A DNA stretch of 64,000 bases, taken from positions 35,025,603 through 35,089,602 of the forward strand of contig CM064653.1 of assembly GCA_032717465.1 (NCBI GenBank), read 5' to 3'. A program made the position numbers and the translations under genes. Positions 1 through 10,875 of this stretch are shown here, piece after piece (positions within the stretch are counted from its first letter, which is position 1; the number at the start of each line of letters is the position of its first letter). The notes beneath the pieces were generated by a model. It did no database searches, was not told the origin of the DNA, and saw only the letters and a program-made list of their open reading frames with translations. Source of the DNA: Coenobita brevimanus. Taxonomy: Eukaryota; Arthropoda; Malacostraca; Decapoda; Coenobitidae.

Positions 1-673
1 ATCCATCAAAATCACTAGACGAAAATTAGGAATGGTTGAGTGGTTTTCAGTAGAACAGACATCTCAAATAAATTTGAACTTTATCTCTTCATGATCACTA
101 GTATGAAGTCGTCCACCAATTCTGTACCACAAATGACATTTTCTTTATCAGATAAACTCAAATGTACTATATTATTACCCCTGGTGGGCTCCCTGATATC
201 CTGATAACAGAAATTATCCTGTACTACTTCTAGAAATTTCTCTGATTGCATCCCCTGTCTGATTTTGCCAATCTGTCCTTGGCAGGTTAAGATCCTCGAC
301 AATTTTTACTAAACTGGACTGTAATGCTTTTGCTAATTTCCTCCCAGAGGTATTTACTATCTGCTGTACTTAATTTTGAAGATCTGTAAATAGCTCCTAA
401 GACTAATTTCTCACTGTTGTTACTAATTTCAACCCAGACACTTTCTGTGTCCCTATTTACTTTAATGTTGCCGTTATTGTAACAATTTAATAAATCCATT
501 ACATAAATAGCTACCCCAACCCCCTTTCTTCCCAGACAGTTTGACAAAAATATTATAGCCCTTTATCTGATCTGCAAAAAATTCTAGAGTGTCTGTATTT
601 ATCCAAGTTTCACTAACAACGGCATTGACTATTATCTCTGTACAAGTTAAAGCCCTCAGTTCATCCATTTTAG
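1..673 (-). pseudogene. CR1-like LINE, ORF2 endonuclease fragment
   Basis: An AP-type endonuclease would nick target DNA for LINE integration. Three overlapping minus-strand frames (302-81, 547-287, 692-474) join across frameshifts into one domain. Visible in order are KMDELRALTCTE, VSETWIN, LVLGAIYRSS and REPTRGNNIVHLSL, then SDHEE at about 87-102 in a shifted frame. These match the CR1/L2 endonuclease plan (TETWL, IYRPP, REPTRGNNILDL, SDH). The copy continues past the window start, so RT is not seen. Its upstream part lies beyond an inserted pogo-like element and resumes at 4108. It is broken and not expressible as a whole. The CR1-like call is from motif recall. Confidence 0.8.
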
Positions 674-1044
674 TACTGTCATCCCTTAACATTCACAGGG
701 GTTAGGTAACAGAGACACCCGTGAATGTTAAAAATCCGCGGATATCTGTTGCCCCCCCTTCAAAACACCTCTAGACCCCCCATTTCCTTATATAGCTAAT
801 GAAAAACCCTATGTGCATGTTTACAACCACTTTATTTAATACAAGAACACTAAACAACTGCTTTATTTAATACAAGAACACTAAAAGTTAAAAATAATGA
901 ATAGTGTACTCCTTAATGGCCTCTTCTGACTACTGCACTCATCTCAGCTCCCTCCTCCAGCCTCCCCATCATTGACACTGCCAACAACAAATACAAATGT
1001 TCCATGAGTACTGTAACAGCAACCCCCATTTCCTATGTACTGTA

Positions 1045-1722
1045 CATCTTTGCAAACAATAGTACAGTAGTAAGGGCAAGAAAAGCTATAAAAAAAAAAT
1101 AAAATTTCCACATCACTGCATTCCACAACGGGAGGTGAAGCAGGGGATAGTGGCGAATTGAGAGGATTCTGCACTACTGACTAACAAAAGTAACTATTTG
1201 TTGTAACTAAAGATAATCTCTGTGTACATTTTTACAAACAATAAAAATGGTAAGTAAAGCGATAAAAATAAAATGGCTAATAAAACTATAAAAATATGTA
1301 ACATTTTCACTGTACCTCTCCTTGCTGATGGTGGTGGGTTGAAGGATTCGGCACTGCTAATAACAAAAATAAACATTTGTTGTAACTAAAGATAATCTCC
1401 GTGTACATTTTACAAACAATAAAAATGGCAAATAAAGCCATAAAAATAAAATGGCTTATAAAGCTATAAAATGATTTAACATTTTCACTTTACCTTTCCT
1501 TGGTAATAGTGGTGGGTTGAGAGGATTTGGCAATGCTGACAATAACAAAAATAAATATTTGTTGTCTATCTATCTACTGCCAGACGCCATAATCCCGTAA
1601 GGGGTGGCCATTTGACTTTGTTGTAACTAAAGATAATCTCTATGTACATTTTTACTAACAATAAAAACTGAAAATAAAGCTATCAAAATAAAATGGCTAA
1701 TACAGCTATAAAAAGATTTAAC
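1045..1722. repeat. tandem minisatellite, period about 180 bp, 3-4 copies
   Basis: The marker TTGTAACTAAAGATAATCTC recurs at about 1200, 1379 and 1621. After subtracting a 51-bp insertion in the last interval the spacing is about 180 bp. A more diverged partial unit precedes the first. Each unit is AT-rich with runs such as AATAAAAATGG and AGCTATAAAA. The array sits inside the pogo-like element and is cut on the right by RTE copy a. Confidence 0.8.
1566..1616 (-). mobile_element. short RTE-derived element, 3' end only
   Basis: A 51-bp piece begins on the plus strand with (CTAT)n and the GCCAGACGCCATAATCCCG end motif. It is the 3' tip of the short RTE-derived family seen at 8016, 13970 and 17520. 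It is flanked by an 8-bp direct repeat TTTGTTGT (1558-1565, 1617-1624) and interrupts one unit of the 180-bp array, whose other units show the empty site. Confidence 0.75.
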
Positions 1723-3873
1723 AAGAGGATGAGAAAAAGGCAGAGTATAAGAGAGAAGTGAAGGAACAATTGGGCAAATATGAATTGGAACAGATGGGGG
1801 GATGTGGAAGGTGTGTGTAGGATATTTACAGAAGAAATATGTGCAGCATGTAATGTAGTGAGTGGGATGAAGAGAAGGCGGAGGGGTGTGCAAGGACCAG
1901 TGTGGTGGTGAGACAGGCTGTGGCACAAAAGAAGAAAGCATACAATGAATGGATGAGAAATAGGGGCATGGAAGAAGTTGAGAGGTGGAAGAGAGTTATA
2001 TGTAGAAGGAAAGAGAGAGGTGAAAAGATTAGTAAGAGAGAGTAAGAAGAGAGTGGGTGAGGAATTTGGAAGAAATTTGAGTGTAAAGTGGAGGGACTGT
2101 AAGAAGATGTTCTGGAAAGAGGTGAAGAGAGTAAGACAGGGTGGAAGTGAGGTTAGCAGGGGAGTGAAAGATAAAAATGGTAGATTAATAGTGGAGAAGG
2201 GAGAAAAAGTGAGCAGTTGGAGAGAACACTTTAAGGAATTGTTGAACATACAGGATGGAAATAATGCAAGTATAAGTGGCTGGGGAATGGCTGGGAGGAG
2301 GAGGGAGGTGAGAAGACAGGAAGATATCAGTAGGATAGAAGTTGTGGAAGCAATGAAGAAAGTTTAATTGGGGAAAGCACCAGGAATTGATGGAGTGTGT
2401 GCTGAAATGCTGAAGCATGGGGGAGAGATAGTAGTAGAATGGATGTGGAAGATGTGCAGCTTGGCCTGGGAGGAAGGTAGGGTCCCGGAGGATTGGAAGT
2501 CAGGTATAATTATTCCCTTGTACAAAGGAAAAAGGGAAAAAGAAGTGTGTGGTAATCATAGGGGCATTTGTCTTCTTAGTATAATAGGAAAAGTGTATGG
2601 TAGGATACTTATTGACAGAGTTACAGAAAGAACAGAGGAATTAGTTGGAGAAGAACAGGGAGGCTTTAGGAAGGGAAGAGGTTTAGATCAGATATTCATT
2701 CTTAGATCTTTAGTGGAAAAGTTTCTAGAGAAGGGAAAGAAGTTTTATGCGGCTTTCATAGATTTGGAGAAAGCATATGACAGGGTGGATAGACAAGGAT
2801 TGTGGAAAGTATTAAGAATATATGGAGTAGATGGAAAGTTGTTGAATGCTGTGAAGAGTATGTATGATGGTGCTAAGGCTGCAGTGCGTGTGGATGGTGA
2901 ACTAAGTGAATTTTTCTCTTTGGAGGTTGGGTTGAAACAGGGATGTGTCATGTCCCCATGGTTGTTCAATCTGTTCATGAATGGGGTAATAAAAGAGGTA
3001 CAAGGTAGGGTAGTGGATGTTGAAGTGACCCTGGTGAGAGAGGATAGTGTTTGGAAACTCCCTGTATTGTTGTTTGCAGATGATATTATGTTGTTGAGTG
3101 AAGACGAAGTGGAGCTACAAGGCCTGGTGGATGAGTTTGGGAGTGTGTAAGAAACGGAATCTAAAGGTGAATGTAGGGAAGAGTAATGTGATGGTCTTTG
3201 AGAGGGGTGAAGTCAGTGAATTTACAGCGAGGTTGGATGGTCAGGAATTGGAAAATGTGAGTACGTTTAAGTACTTGGGTAGTATGATGAGTAAGGATGG
3301 AGGTTTGGAGGGTGAAGTGCTTGAAAGGGTACAGCAAGGAAGAAAGGTTGCTGGTTCTTTGAAAGCAATGATAAGAAACAGGGAAGTAGGCATGGAGGTG
3401 AAAAAGTTACTACATGACAGTATTGTGATACGAACTCTAACGTATGGAAGTGAAGCTTGGACATTGTTGGAAGGACATAAGTCAAGAATGAGAGCAGTGG
3501 AAATGAGTTATTTAAAAGGACCTTGTGGAGTCACATGGAGAGACAGGCTGACGAATGAGGATATAAAGAAGCATTGTGGTGTGGATATGGATGTGATAGG
3601 AAGTGTTATGAGGAACACACTGAAGTGGTTTGGCTGAGTGGAGAAGATGGAGGGTGAAAGACTGACGAAGAGAGTGTATGTGAGTGAGGTGGAGGGGGGA
3701 AGAGGGAGGGGGAGGCTGAGGATGAGATGGAGGGATGGGGTGGAGAGGTATATGAGAGAGGGGGGTGTCAGATGAGAGCAGGGCAGTGAAATGGCGGGGG
3801 ACAGGACAACGTGGAGGCGATTTGTTTGTGGCCACCCCAAACGGGATTGAGGTGTCTGGCAATAGATAGATAT
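1723..3873 (+). pseudogene. RTE-type LINE copy a, 5'-truncated reverse transcriptase
   Basis: The copy encodes the end of the endonuclease-RT linker and the RT. Frames 1978-2367, 2368-3150 and 3098-3637 are successive pieces separated by a stop and frameshifts. Visible motifs are GKAPGIDGV, FIDLEKAYDRVDRQ, VGLKQGCVMSPWLFN and the FADD box (LLFADDIMLL). Near 3635 a TGA replaces the codon that other copies use in WFGHVER. The reading ends at ...HPKR and the LINE stops about 15 bp later in (ATAG)n. A 3' UTR this short is an RTE-clade trait. The copy is truncated at 1723 inside the 180-bp array. Confidence 0.85.
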
Positions 3874-3988
3874 ATAAATGAAGTGGCTAAAAGGAAGAGT
3901 GTTACAGTATATTTCATTCACTGGACAATGCCATTACTAAAACAGCCATGAACTGTGCCTGGGATAATGTTAGTGTCAGCAGAATTCA

Positions 3989-3991
<3 letters not shown>

Positions 3992-4052
<61 letters not shown>
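3992..4052. repeat. (TA)n microsatellite
   Basis: About 30 uninterrupted TA units lie just inside the right end of the pogo-like element. Confidence 0.95.
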
Positions 4053-4057
<5 letters not shown>

Positions 4058-4107
4058 ATATTCAAAATCGTGTATGTTAAAACCATGAATGTTAAGGGAT
4101 GACTATA

Positions 4108-6549
4108 TAAACTCCTGCTGTTTGTGTAGTATACTTTCAGATTATTATGAGTAGTTATACCTCTACTGTGGGACTTGCTTTTTTTATTGTTAATAATTGG
4201 GGAACTCTGCTAATATAAAAATGTTTTGTACTATCACTTATCACTCCTCTGTTGTCATCTGTTCTTTCCTTTATCATCGCCTGCTCATTTTGAAGTGCCT
4301 GAGTGGATGTATCAACACTAATGGTTAACTCTTGTTCTTACTTTTTCAAATCTCGATGCATCTGTCCAAACCTGATGAGAATGATTTCTGACTGTAGTTG
4401 CTGCAGCTTCCTGTACATTTAATTCTCAACCTCAAAAAGAACCTTCGAACTCCCTATTTATCATTCCAGCTAAAACAGTAACTCCCTGCCTACTAAGGTG
4501 AGTCCCATGGGATTCTGTCCATAAAATCGATTCAAGCCGTCTTTGAAAGGTATTGCATTAACTTTGCAATACATTTCAAGGCAGAATTTAAAACCTATCA
4601 CCCTGCACAACTATTCCCTCCTAGCCACCCTCCAAGGCAAAACACAGAGTACTACGGGATACCTCCCCTCTCCCTAACCTCCTACATATCCTTGTACTTC
4701 TGCCACAGTACCTCACTCTTGTGCCTACCAATATCGTTGCCTCCTGCACTGAGGCAGACAGTGGGTTTGTCTCACTGAGCTCTATAGCATGGAGAGGCCA
4801 TCTCTGCAGTGAGCTTGTAACTGGCTGCCACACTGAAACACCCGCACTCGTCGCCTCCACTATACTGGTCTTAGCTAGCTGTTTTTGTTTCACTGTTGCC
4901 TACATAAGCTGAGCAGTGGGCCATGGCACTATATTTTAGCTGCACAATGGACCATGGCACCATATTTTCCGAATTCATCAGCTGATTTCAAAAGGCCTGG
5001 GCATTGGGTGTATTGCATAAACATCAGCGCCGCTCTGGTCCCCTGACAGTGGGCCCACACACTGCGAGGCGCTGCCCATGAGAAAGCCTCTCCATACTGT
5101 AGAGTTCATTGGTTTGTCTCCACTATCCTTCACAATATCTGAAATTTTTCCTATCATATTACCCACCCTGGCCCTCAGAAGACACACATGTTTAGTGAGT
5201 GGAGTATACACTGCTGTTTAGATGTTTTACCTGGAAGTCTCCAACAATGACAACATTTTACATACATTTCTTGATCTCAGGATATCTACCGGTACAGGAA
5301 GTACTCTTAATGTCCGCCTCCTCTATTTCCCTCTCTGTCTTCCCCTTGCATTCATCATGTAATGTGTCGAATGCATTTCTGGTTTTTGCCCCCGCTTATT
5401 TCTTAAACCCTAACCTTCTGGTGTCAGTCAGAACTGTAAAAAATTGGTGGAGACGGCACTGGGTGTTGGTAGGAACCGCAATTGTTTTATTGGCATAGCT
5501 TGAAGTGACCACCACTTTATCTCGTCACCAAAAGCTCAGGGGAGGGCCCCACCAGCCCACCCAACCATACCACAGTCATCTCTGTGACTGCCAGGTATAG
5601 GACGATATTTTCTTAACCTTTCTCGTCTGATTTCGTTCCCCCCTCATATGGACTTTAGCCTCAATCACCCCCTACGAAGCCTCTTTCCAAGGATTCTAGG
5701 AAAGGACTCGGTGATAGTGCCATAGGACATGCTTTGGACACCACTATGTCTAGTTTTTTCTTAGTAATGGAAAAGTTACCACGTTGAGGGCAAAGCCATA
5801 GTCAGGGCTGTAGGCAGACACATGAACACATCCTGTTTTTCGTGGCAAAAATTAGTCCTTTCCTTCACATCATTACTCATCAACACAGTGACCTAGAGAT
5901 CTGGGGATACTTTCACTTGTAAGAAGAGTTGGTGAGTAATATGGTCTTTAATTCATTTCCCTAAGGCCCTGTTCACACGAGGCGTTTTCAAACGCGCATT
6001 ACCCAAGACAATGGTAGTGTATTGGACTGTACACACGCTACTGCTCGTTTTTCTCAACTGCTGGTCCAAACACATGATCTGACATTTCCCTTCCTACCGC
6101 TCGTTTGTTCAGCGGTTCGAGGTTTTCATATGGTTGACTATTTCTGCCTGGGAAATGTGGCAGTAGACACCACGTTTCCTTGGCGGTAGATGCCGCGTTT
6201 AAAAATGCCTTGTGCGAACAGGGCCTAATGCTATAGTTTCTGAGATATTAAGGTTAGACATTTTTTTTTTTTTTTTCATACTGAGGTGAGGAGTGTGCAG
6301 ATTTCAGCCTGGTGTCCACAGGTTAAGGGTGAACCTTGCTGCACCCTTGTGAACAAGTGTCCAACCTTCAGCCCTTTTCTCCTTCTCCTCCAACAGTTCC
6401 CTTATTTGTGACTTCTGCCTGAGAACCTGTACCTCCCGTTTTAACTTGAGAATTTCTTCCTTTAACTCAAGGTAGTCCTCAAAACTTGCCGCGGGGACGC
6501 AATCTCCGTAGAGGAAGCCATCACGCACAGCTCCACACAAAGGTATCAC
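4108..6549 (-). pseudogene. CR1-like LINE ORF1 with SGNH-hydrolase (esterase-like) domain, degenerate
   Basis: This is read from 6549 downward. The first segment (6549-6304) starts with a short Cys-containing stretch and then a Lys/Glu/Leu-rich coiled coil (KEEILKLKREVQVL). After a MITE the frame decays. An SGNH-like domain follows: GDFQVKHLN near 5220-5250 (family GDSQV, block I), VGNMIGKISDIVKDSGDKP near 5100-5190, then CLSAGGNDIGRH at about 4720-4760 (block III GxND). A weak IDFMDRIPWDS-like stretch follows near 4520. Such ORF1 esterase domains are known in CR1 and related LINEs. The downstream end joins the endonuclease at 673 if the pogo-like element is removed. Several stops and shifts make it non-functional. 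Confidence 0.7.
5965..6225. mobile_element. MITE, PIF/Harbinger-like, TAA target duplication
   Basis: The 261-bp element has inverted ends: GGCCCTGTTCACACGAGGC on the left, and GGCCCTGTTCGCACAAGGC at the right end read on the minus strand. It is flanked by TAA at 5962-5964 and 6226-6228. A 3-bp TWA duplication is the PIF/Harbinger signature, so the superfamily call is by inference. It has no coding capacity and lies within the CR1 ORF1 relic. Confidence 0.75.
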
Positions 6550-8015
6550 AGGTAACTACTGTCGGAAATTTAGGAATAATTCCTCCCATTTTCTATTTTA
6601 GTTGGTGATGGGCAGTCGTATTTTGGAAGTATAATGTATTATACGTAACCCAGGGCGATGGGTATATAGGATTACGTATATTTATACTATGGTTCATAAT
6701 TTAGTCTTTTTCCCAGCCATGGATGGAATGTGCACATATGCATTTTTAGTTATTTGATTGGTGGATCGCCTCTGTTCTTCTCTCCAGAGGTCTAAGTTTT
6801 AGTCTCGGCTAGGCCTCGGTCAATTACGAGTTTCGAGACCTCAGTTGCTCGGGCTCTTGCCCACGCTCTCAGTCCTAATTCATTGAGTCTTAGTCTCAGA
6901 TGATCTCGAGTCGAGTCAGGGCAGTCCCAGTCATGCCTTAGTCACGCTTGGAAGCAGTCTAACCACTCTCGTGGTATTGAGAGAGAATTCGGTTGGAACA
7001 GACTGGACTGATTAATTTACGACAGTGCTTCCTCCTAGATGGGAATGAACATTATCAATTCACTTTAATTTATAAATAGTGTAAATAGTAATGCTTACGC
7101 AAAAAGTACGTATTTGGTCCAGGCCGTAACCTCCAGTAATCCGCCAAGCACTAGCAACAAGCAACATCTTCAACAACTCCGACCATATGGCAACAACCTA
7201 CAAGCCTCTCCATTGCTACTCTTAAGCTAAGGAACTAAATGACCCTTAGTGGCGAAAGACTGGGCGAATAATATTTCACCAGGGTTTCCAGCTTTTATCT
7301 GAGGATCCTTAAATAGATCGTTTAGTTGCTTAGTAGGGAACACAACCTACACGTCATTACGATCCAGGTGAGTCCTGGGAGTAAGACATATATATCCGGA
7401 CAAATTATGTAGTGTTGTAGGCCTATTTTTGTCTTGTTTAGTGCAAGTGATTAGCCAGTTAAATATTTACGACACTACCGGGGGTATATTCTAAATTTTT
7501 CTAATTTTCCCCCCACAACTACAACACATTAGTGCAACACTGTCACAAGTCACCAAAATCACTAACTAGTATCACAACAGGTGGGTACAGCTAGCTAAAT
7601 CAGGAATGCCAGGAGATGTCTGAACAGACTGACCTCACTTGAGCACTGAGAGCCTTCCAGTACTTCCTATCTAGCAAATCCCGCTTCTTAACAATGTTGA
7701 GAATTAATGTCTAGCCTGCCTGTGTCTCAACACCTTTGGGGCCTGGTATCATTTTACTATTTTACATTTAAGTGTTAGACAGCTTTGCATACTAGTAATG
7801 ATCAGAAAATAAAATCATTTTCGTTTATGACGAGCTGAGATTTAAGTTTTTATTAGTTTATAAGAATATTCATATATTCTAAGCGATGTATTATATGATC
7901 TCAAAGTAGTCCTTCTAGGTATGTATTATAGTGAATTGAAATATTTATTGTTGTAAAGGTATACAGAGTACTTATACAACAAACGGTAGTGAGGCTTGCC
8001 ACGCACCTTTATAGT
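6550..8015. other. no gene recognised
   Basis: No supported reading frame lies here. Around 6790-6965 there is a degenerate AGTC/GAGT-rich stretch (TCTCGAGTCGAGTC-like motifs). The rest is AT-rich sequence without an identified repeat. Confidence 0.6.
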
Positions 8016-8070
8016 CTATCTATCCATAGCCAGATGCCATAATCCCATAAGGGATGGCCTTTTGACCTTG
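8016..8070 (-). mobile_element. short RTE-derived element, 3' end only
   Basis: The sequence has CTATCTATCC followed by GCCAGATGCCATAATCCC and GGCCTTTTGACCTTG, the same 3' tip as at 1566 and 13970. A hAT-like terminus (CAGCAAGGGAGGGCAACCTC) begins nearby at 8085, but no partner end was found. Confidence 0.65.
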
Positions 8071-8219
8071 AGATAGTTGTTATACAGCAAGGGAGGGCAA
8101 CCTCCGGCCCCCGAGCCAGATCCAGCCTGCGAAGGTCTAGCGTCTGGCCCACCAACCTGCTCAGCATGAGCACAGCAATCCAGCCCCCGAAACCCCAGCC
8201 AAAACAAATTAAACTCTGA

Positions 8220-8249
8220 CAAATAGCATCTGCCGGCAGATGCTATTTG
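8220..8249. repeat. perfect 30-bp palindrome
   Basis: The arm CAAATAGCATCTGCC is followed at once by its exact reverse complement, with no spacer. It sits in a GC-rich segment after the hAT-like terminus. Confidence 0.95.
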
Positions 8250-8392
8250 ACAACTCAGCGCTCCCCTCACCCCACGCGATACAATCTTTCCGCCATCTTG
8301 CCAGATGCCGGTCACCGGCGTCCGTAGGACTTACGTATTGAGAGGAGGTATGTGTCACTCTTAAGCTGGGTACACACTTGTTGCGTATCCAT

Positions 8393-9108
8393 GTACAGAA
8401 TCCTATAAAATAAGCTTTTCAAAACTGGAATATGGGTAAATGGACATTTTACTTTAAGCATCAGAAAGGCCTTACCCAGTTTGTTTTCTCCCTACGTGTC
8501 AACAAGTGTGTTGGCATGTCAACAACCCTGACACAGACAGAGGGCTGGTACTACAATCCCAGACAGACCACCTTTTCATACTAAACAGTCTAGATCAACA
8601 TACCCATATCCCACACCAAGCCCTATTCCTCTCATTATCTTTAGGCATCACCTTCTGCTCCCCAAACCTCGCCCCTACTACATCATGGAGAGTGGTCAAA
8701 ACCCTAGGTTCTGATCACCTCCCAATCATCATCACTACCAAAACCAGAATCACCCCAGCTGGCCACAAACACACATACACTAATTAAGAGAGCCAACTGG
8801 GAGGCCTTTGTAACTGAAACAGAACAACATCTTGAAACACTAAACAGTACACTCATCACAAACATCAACACAGCTGTGCACACTTTCAATACAATTATAC
8901 AAAACGCAGACAAAAGACATCTCTAGAGGCAACAGAAAGAAACACAACCCGAACTTCACACGAAATTCAAGGCCTCATCAGACAACGGGACACACTGCGA
9001 CACTCCCCAACACTCCATACACAAGACACCGTACAACAAATACAAGAACTCAACACTCAAATAAACAATAAAATATCAGAACAGCAAACACTAAACTGGA
9101 AAAATAAT
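8393..9108 (+). pseudogene. duplicate of the short-RTE/J1 junction: Jockey-like endonuclease fragment
   Basis: This matches, in opposite orientation, the locus at about 17257-16105. It starts with the same non-coding lead (TAAATGGACATTTTACTTT, then CTCCCTACGTGTCAACAAG) and runs into the J1 endonuclease at the same junction. The frame 8506-8787 ends in WRVVKTLGSDHLPIIITTK, where the SDHLPI motif is intact (it is SDSLPI in J1). Coding similarity fades at 9108, so RT is absent. It lacks the hAT MITE found in J1 and therefore shows the empty site (GATCTAGACTG near 8590). Confidence 0.8.
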
Positions 9109-9513
9109 TACTGGGAGGTCATATGCAGGTTTAGAGTCAGAGTGCTGCTGGGTCATGTATTACTCTATGCTTGTACTTGCCAGTTTTTCATGTTTTGCTG
9201 TTATCGAAATATATATAAATTTATAAAGGACCCAGAGTGCTAAGGGGGGGGGCCGCCCCCCCCGCCCCCGGGTGCGCCCCTGCAATAATATTAGAAGTCT
9301 CGAAGGATGTTCATTTTGGAACGCCTCTCACGTAATTTTCAAACAGATTAATGCTGCATCTGGCAAATGCTGAAGTGAATGCACCGAATGTTACTTATGA
9401 AAATAGTATAATTTTCAACACCGGAAACATGGGAAGACGAAACCGCCTGCCGAAATCGTGAGCGCCGAATAAGCCTAACTTGTGTGTGAGGTCGGTGCAA
9501 GCGATGTTGTGCG

Positions 9514-9835
9514 ATCTATCTATCTATCTATTGCTAGGCGCCTCAATCCCGCGAGGGGTGGCCACAGACAAATCACCTCCATGTCGCCCTGTCCAATGCC
9601 ACTTCACAGTCGTGCTCCAGCTCACACCCACCTCTCTCATATACCTTTCCACTTTATACCTCCATCTCATCCTCGACTTCCTTCCCTCACTCGCATGCAC
9701 TCTCGCTCGCCATATGGCCAAACCACCTCAATGTAGGGCCAAGGTTCACTTCCATTCGTTAGAGTTGGTATCACAATTCTGTCATGCAGTGACTTGTACT
9801 TCCATACTCACTGCTTTTTTCTTAAGTTGATCTGT
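9514..9835 (-). mobile_element. RTE LINE 3' fragment (copy h), internally deleted
   Basis: The plus strand shows (ATCT)n, then TTGCTAGGCGCCTCAATCCC, the reverse complement of an RTE 3' end. Degenerate C-terminal coding sequence follows (residues like RMRWRYKVERYMREVGVSW). Compared with other copies, the segment between about 9735 and 9760 jumps to a more upstream part of the ORF, so an internal deletion is likely. Confidence 0.75.
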
Positions 9836-10846
9836 ACTAATATTCTGCGTTCAAACGGCTTTTATATTACTTTTGTATATAGCTATATGAACGTAAACTT
9901 TTCACATTGAAAAAGTAAGGAAAGAGTATGAGTCACAGTGAATAACTGGTGTTTGGACTAAGAAAATGTGTGACCTAGAAATGAGATAGTACGTTAATGT
10001 TTCCAGACCCTTGCCCCCGACGTTATCAGTGGCAGATCACATATCTCGTTCCTAACGCACGTCTTTAAATTCGAAAGCTGGTCCGACGTAAGTTCGGTTA
10101 TTAGTGTTTTCTTTTGCGTACATCTGAGTATGATTGATAAGTGCGTTTAGTCGGAGCGGTGGTCTTTGCTAAAGGCCAGTTGGAGAGAGGGTCGGAAACC
10201 GCTGTTGCGGGTGATCAGAAGGCCTCTCTAAATACTTTAAAACAGGTATACTTTGTTTTTTCCCCAGTCACTTGTTGTAATCAGAATTCAGTAGTTAACT
10301 GTGCGTGTCGCATATGGATACCCAAATTTCTTACATAGAGTATAGAGATCGTGCGTTTGTAGGTACAATCGCCGCGCCGCGCCCGTTTGGTATAAAATTA
10401 TCCCATTACCTTTCTCATACATCTAACGTATACCATCATGTCATGCTTGAAGTCAGCAGAATGAAGTTCTTCATATTTCGATAAACATACTCTTTACATT
10501 AAGCGGCCGAAACACTATACCAATTCAGTTACCGGTATTCTTTAAGATTGTCTTCATTTTTTTTTTTTTCTGGTTATTTTTAGGGTGTTAGTGTCTTGCA
10601 AAATTTCCATATTTTTTTTTTACCATGTTTTTTTTTTCTTCTGAGCTGACTCTAAGTGTAATAGTGGACACTTAAACCAACAGAAGCCCCAGTTTCCTGT
10701 AAGTACCTCTACCCAATCTTACAATTTAACCTGCCTAACCTAGCAATTTAACAACATAACCTAGCGATTTAACCTAACAACCAAGGTTCAAGTAAGTTTG
10801 AGCAAGTTTGCCATTACAATACAAATGTCAGCAAAGCATAAGGAAC
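9836..10846. other. no gene recognised; short degenerate repeats
   Basis: T-rich runs occupy 10555-10640. Around 10722-10785 a motif of about 23 bp (AATTTAACCTAGC-like) recurs roughly three times. A small plus frame at 10141-10338 has no recognisable domain and is not called. Confidence 0.6.
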
Positions 10847-10875
10847 ATCTATCTATCTATCTATTGCCAGACGCC

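Larger units (their letters stand above)
676..4105. mobile_element. pogo/Tigger-like DNA element, composite, TA target site
   Basis: The ends are inverted repeats. The left end at 676 reads CTGTCATCCCTTAACATTCA. The right end, read on the minus strand from 4105, begins TAGTCATCCCTTAACATTCA. Each is flanked by TA (674-675 and 4106-4107), the Tc1/mariner/pogo target. The CR1 reading on either side becomes continuous if the element is removed. No transposase is seen. The interior holds a tandem array of about 180 bp units, RTE copy a and a (TA)n tract. Confidence 0.75.

Noticed and set aside
6304..6549. Possible host gene exon with coiled coil
   Set aside because: Position, strand and composition fit the N-terminal part of the CR1 ORF1 that continues downstream, so it was placed there.
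9247..9282. G/C run ending GGGTGCGCCCCTG as a transposon terminus
   Set aside because: It resembles some hAT-like ends (CAGGGGCGCACCC on the minus strand), but no partner end or target duplication was found.
10141..10338. Small plus-strand frame as a host gene
   Set aside because: It has no domain, no convincing splice or promoter context, and the length is within chance.
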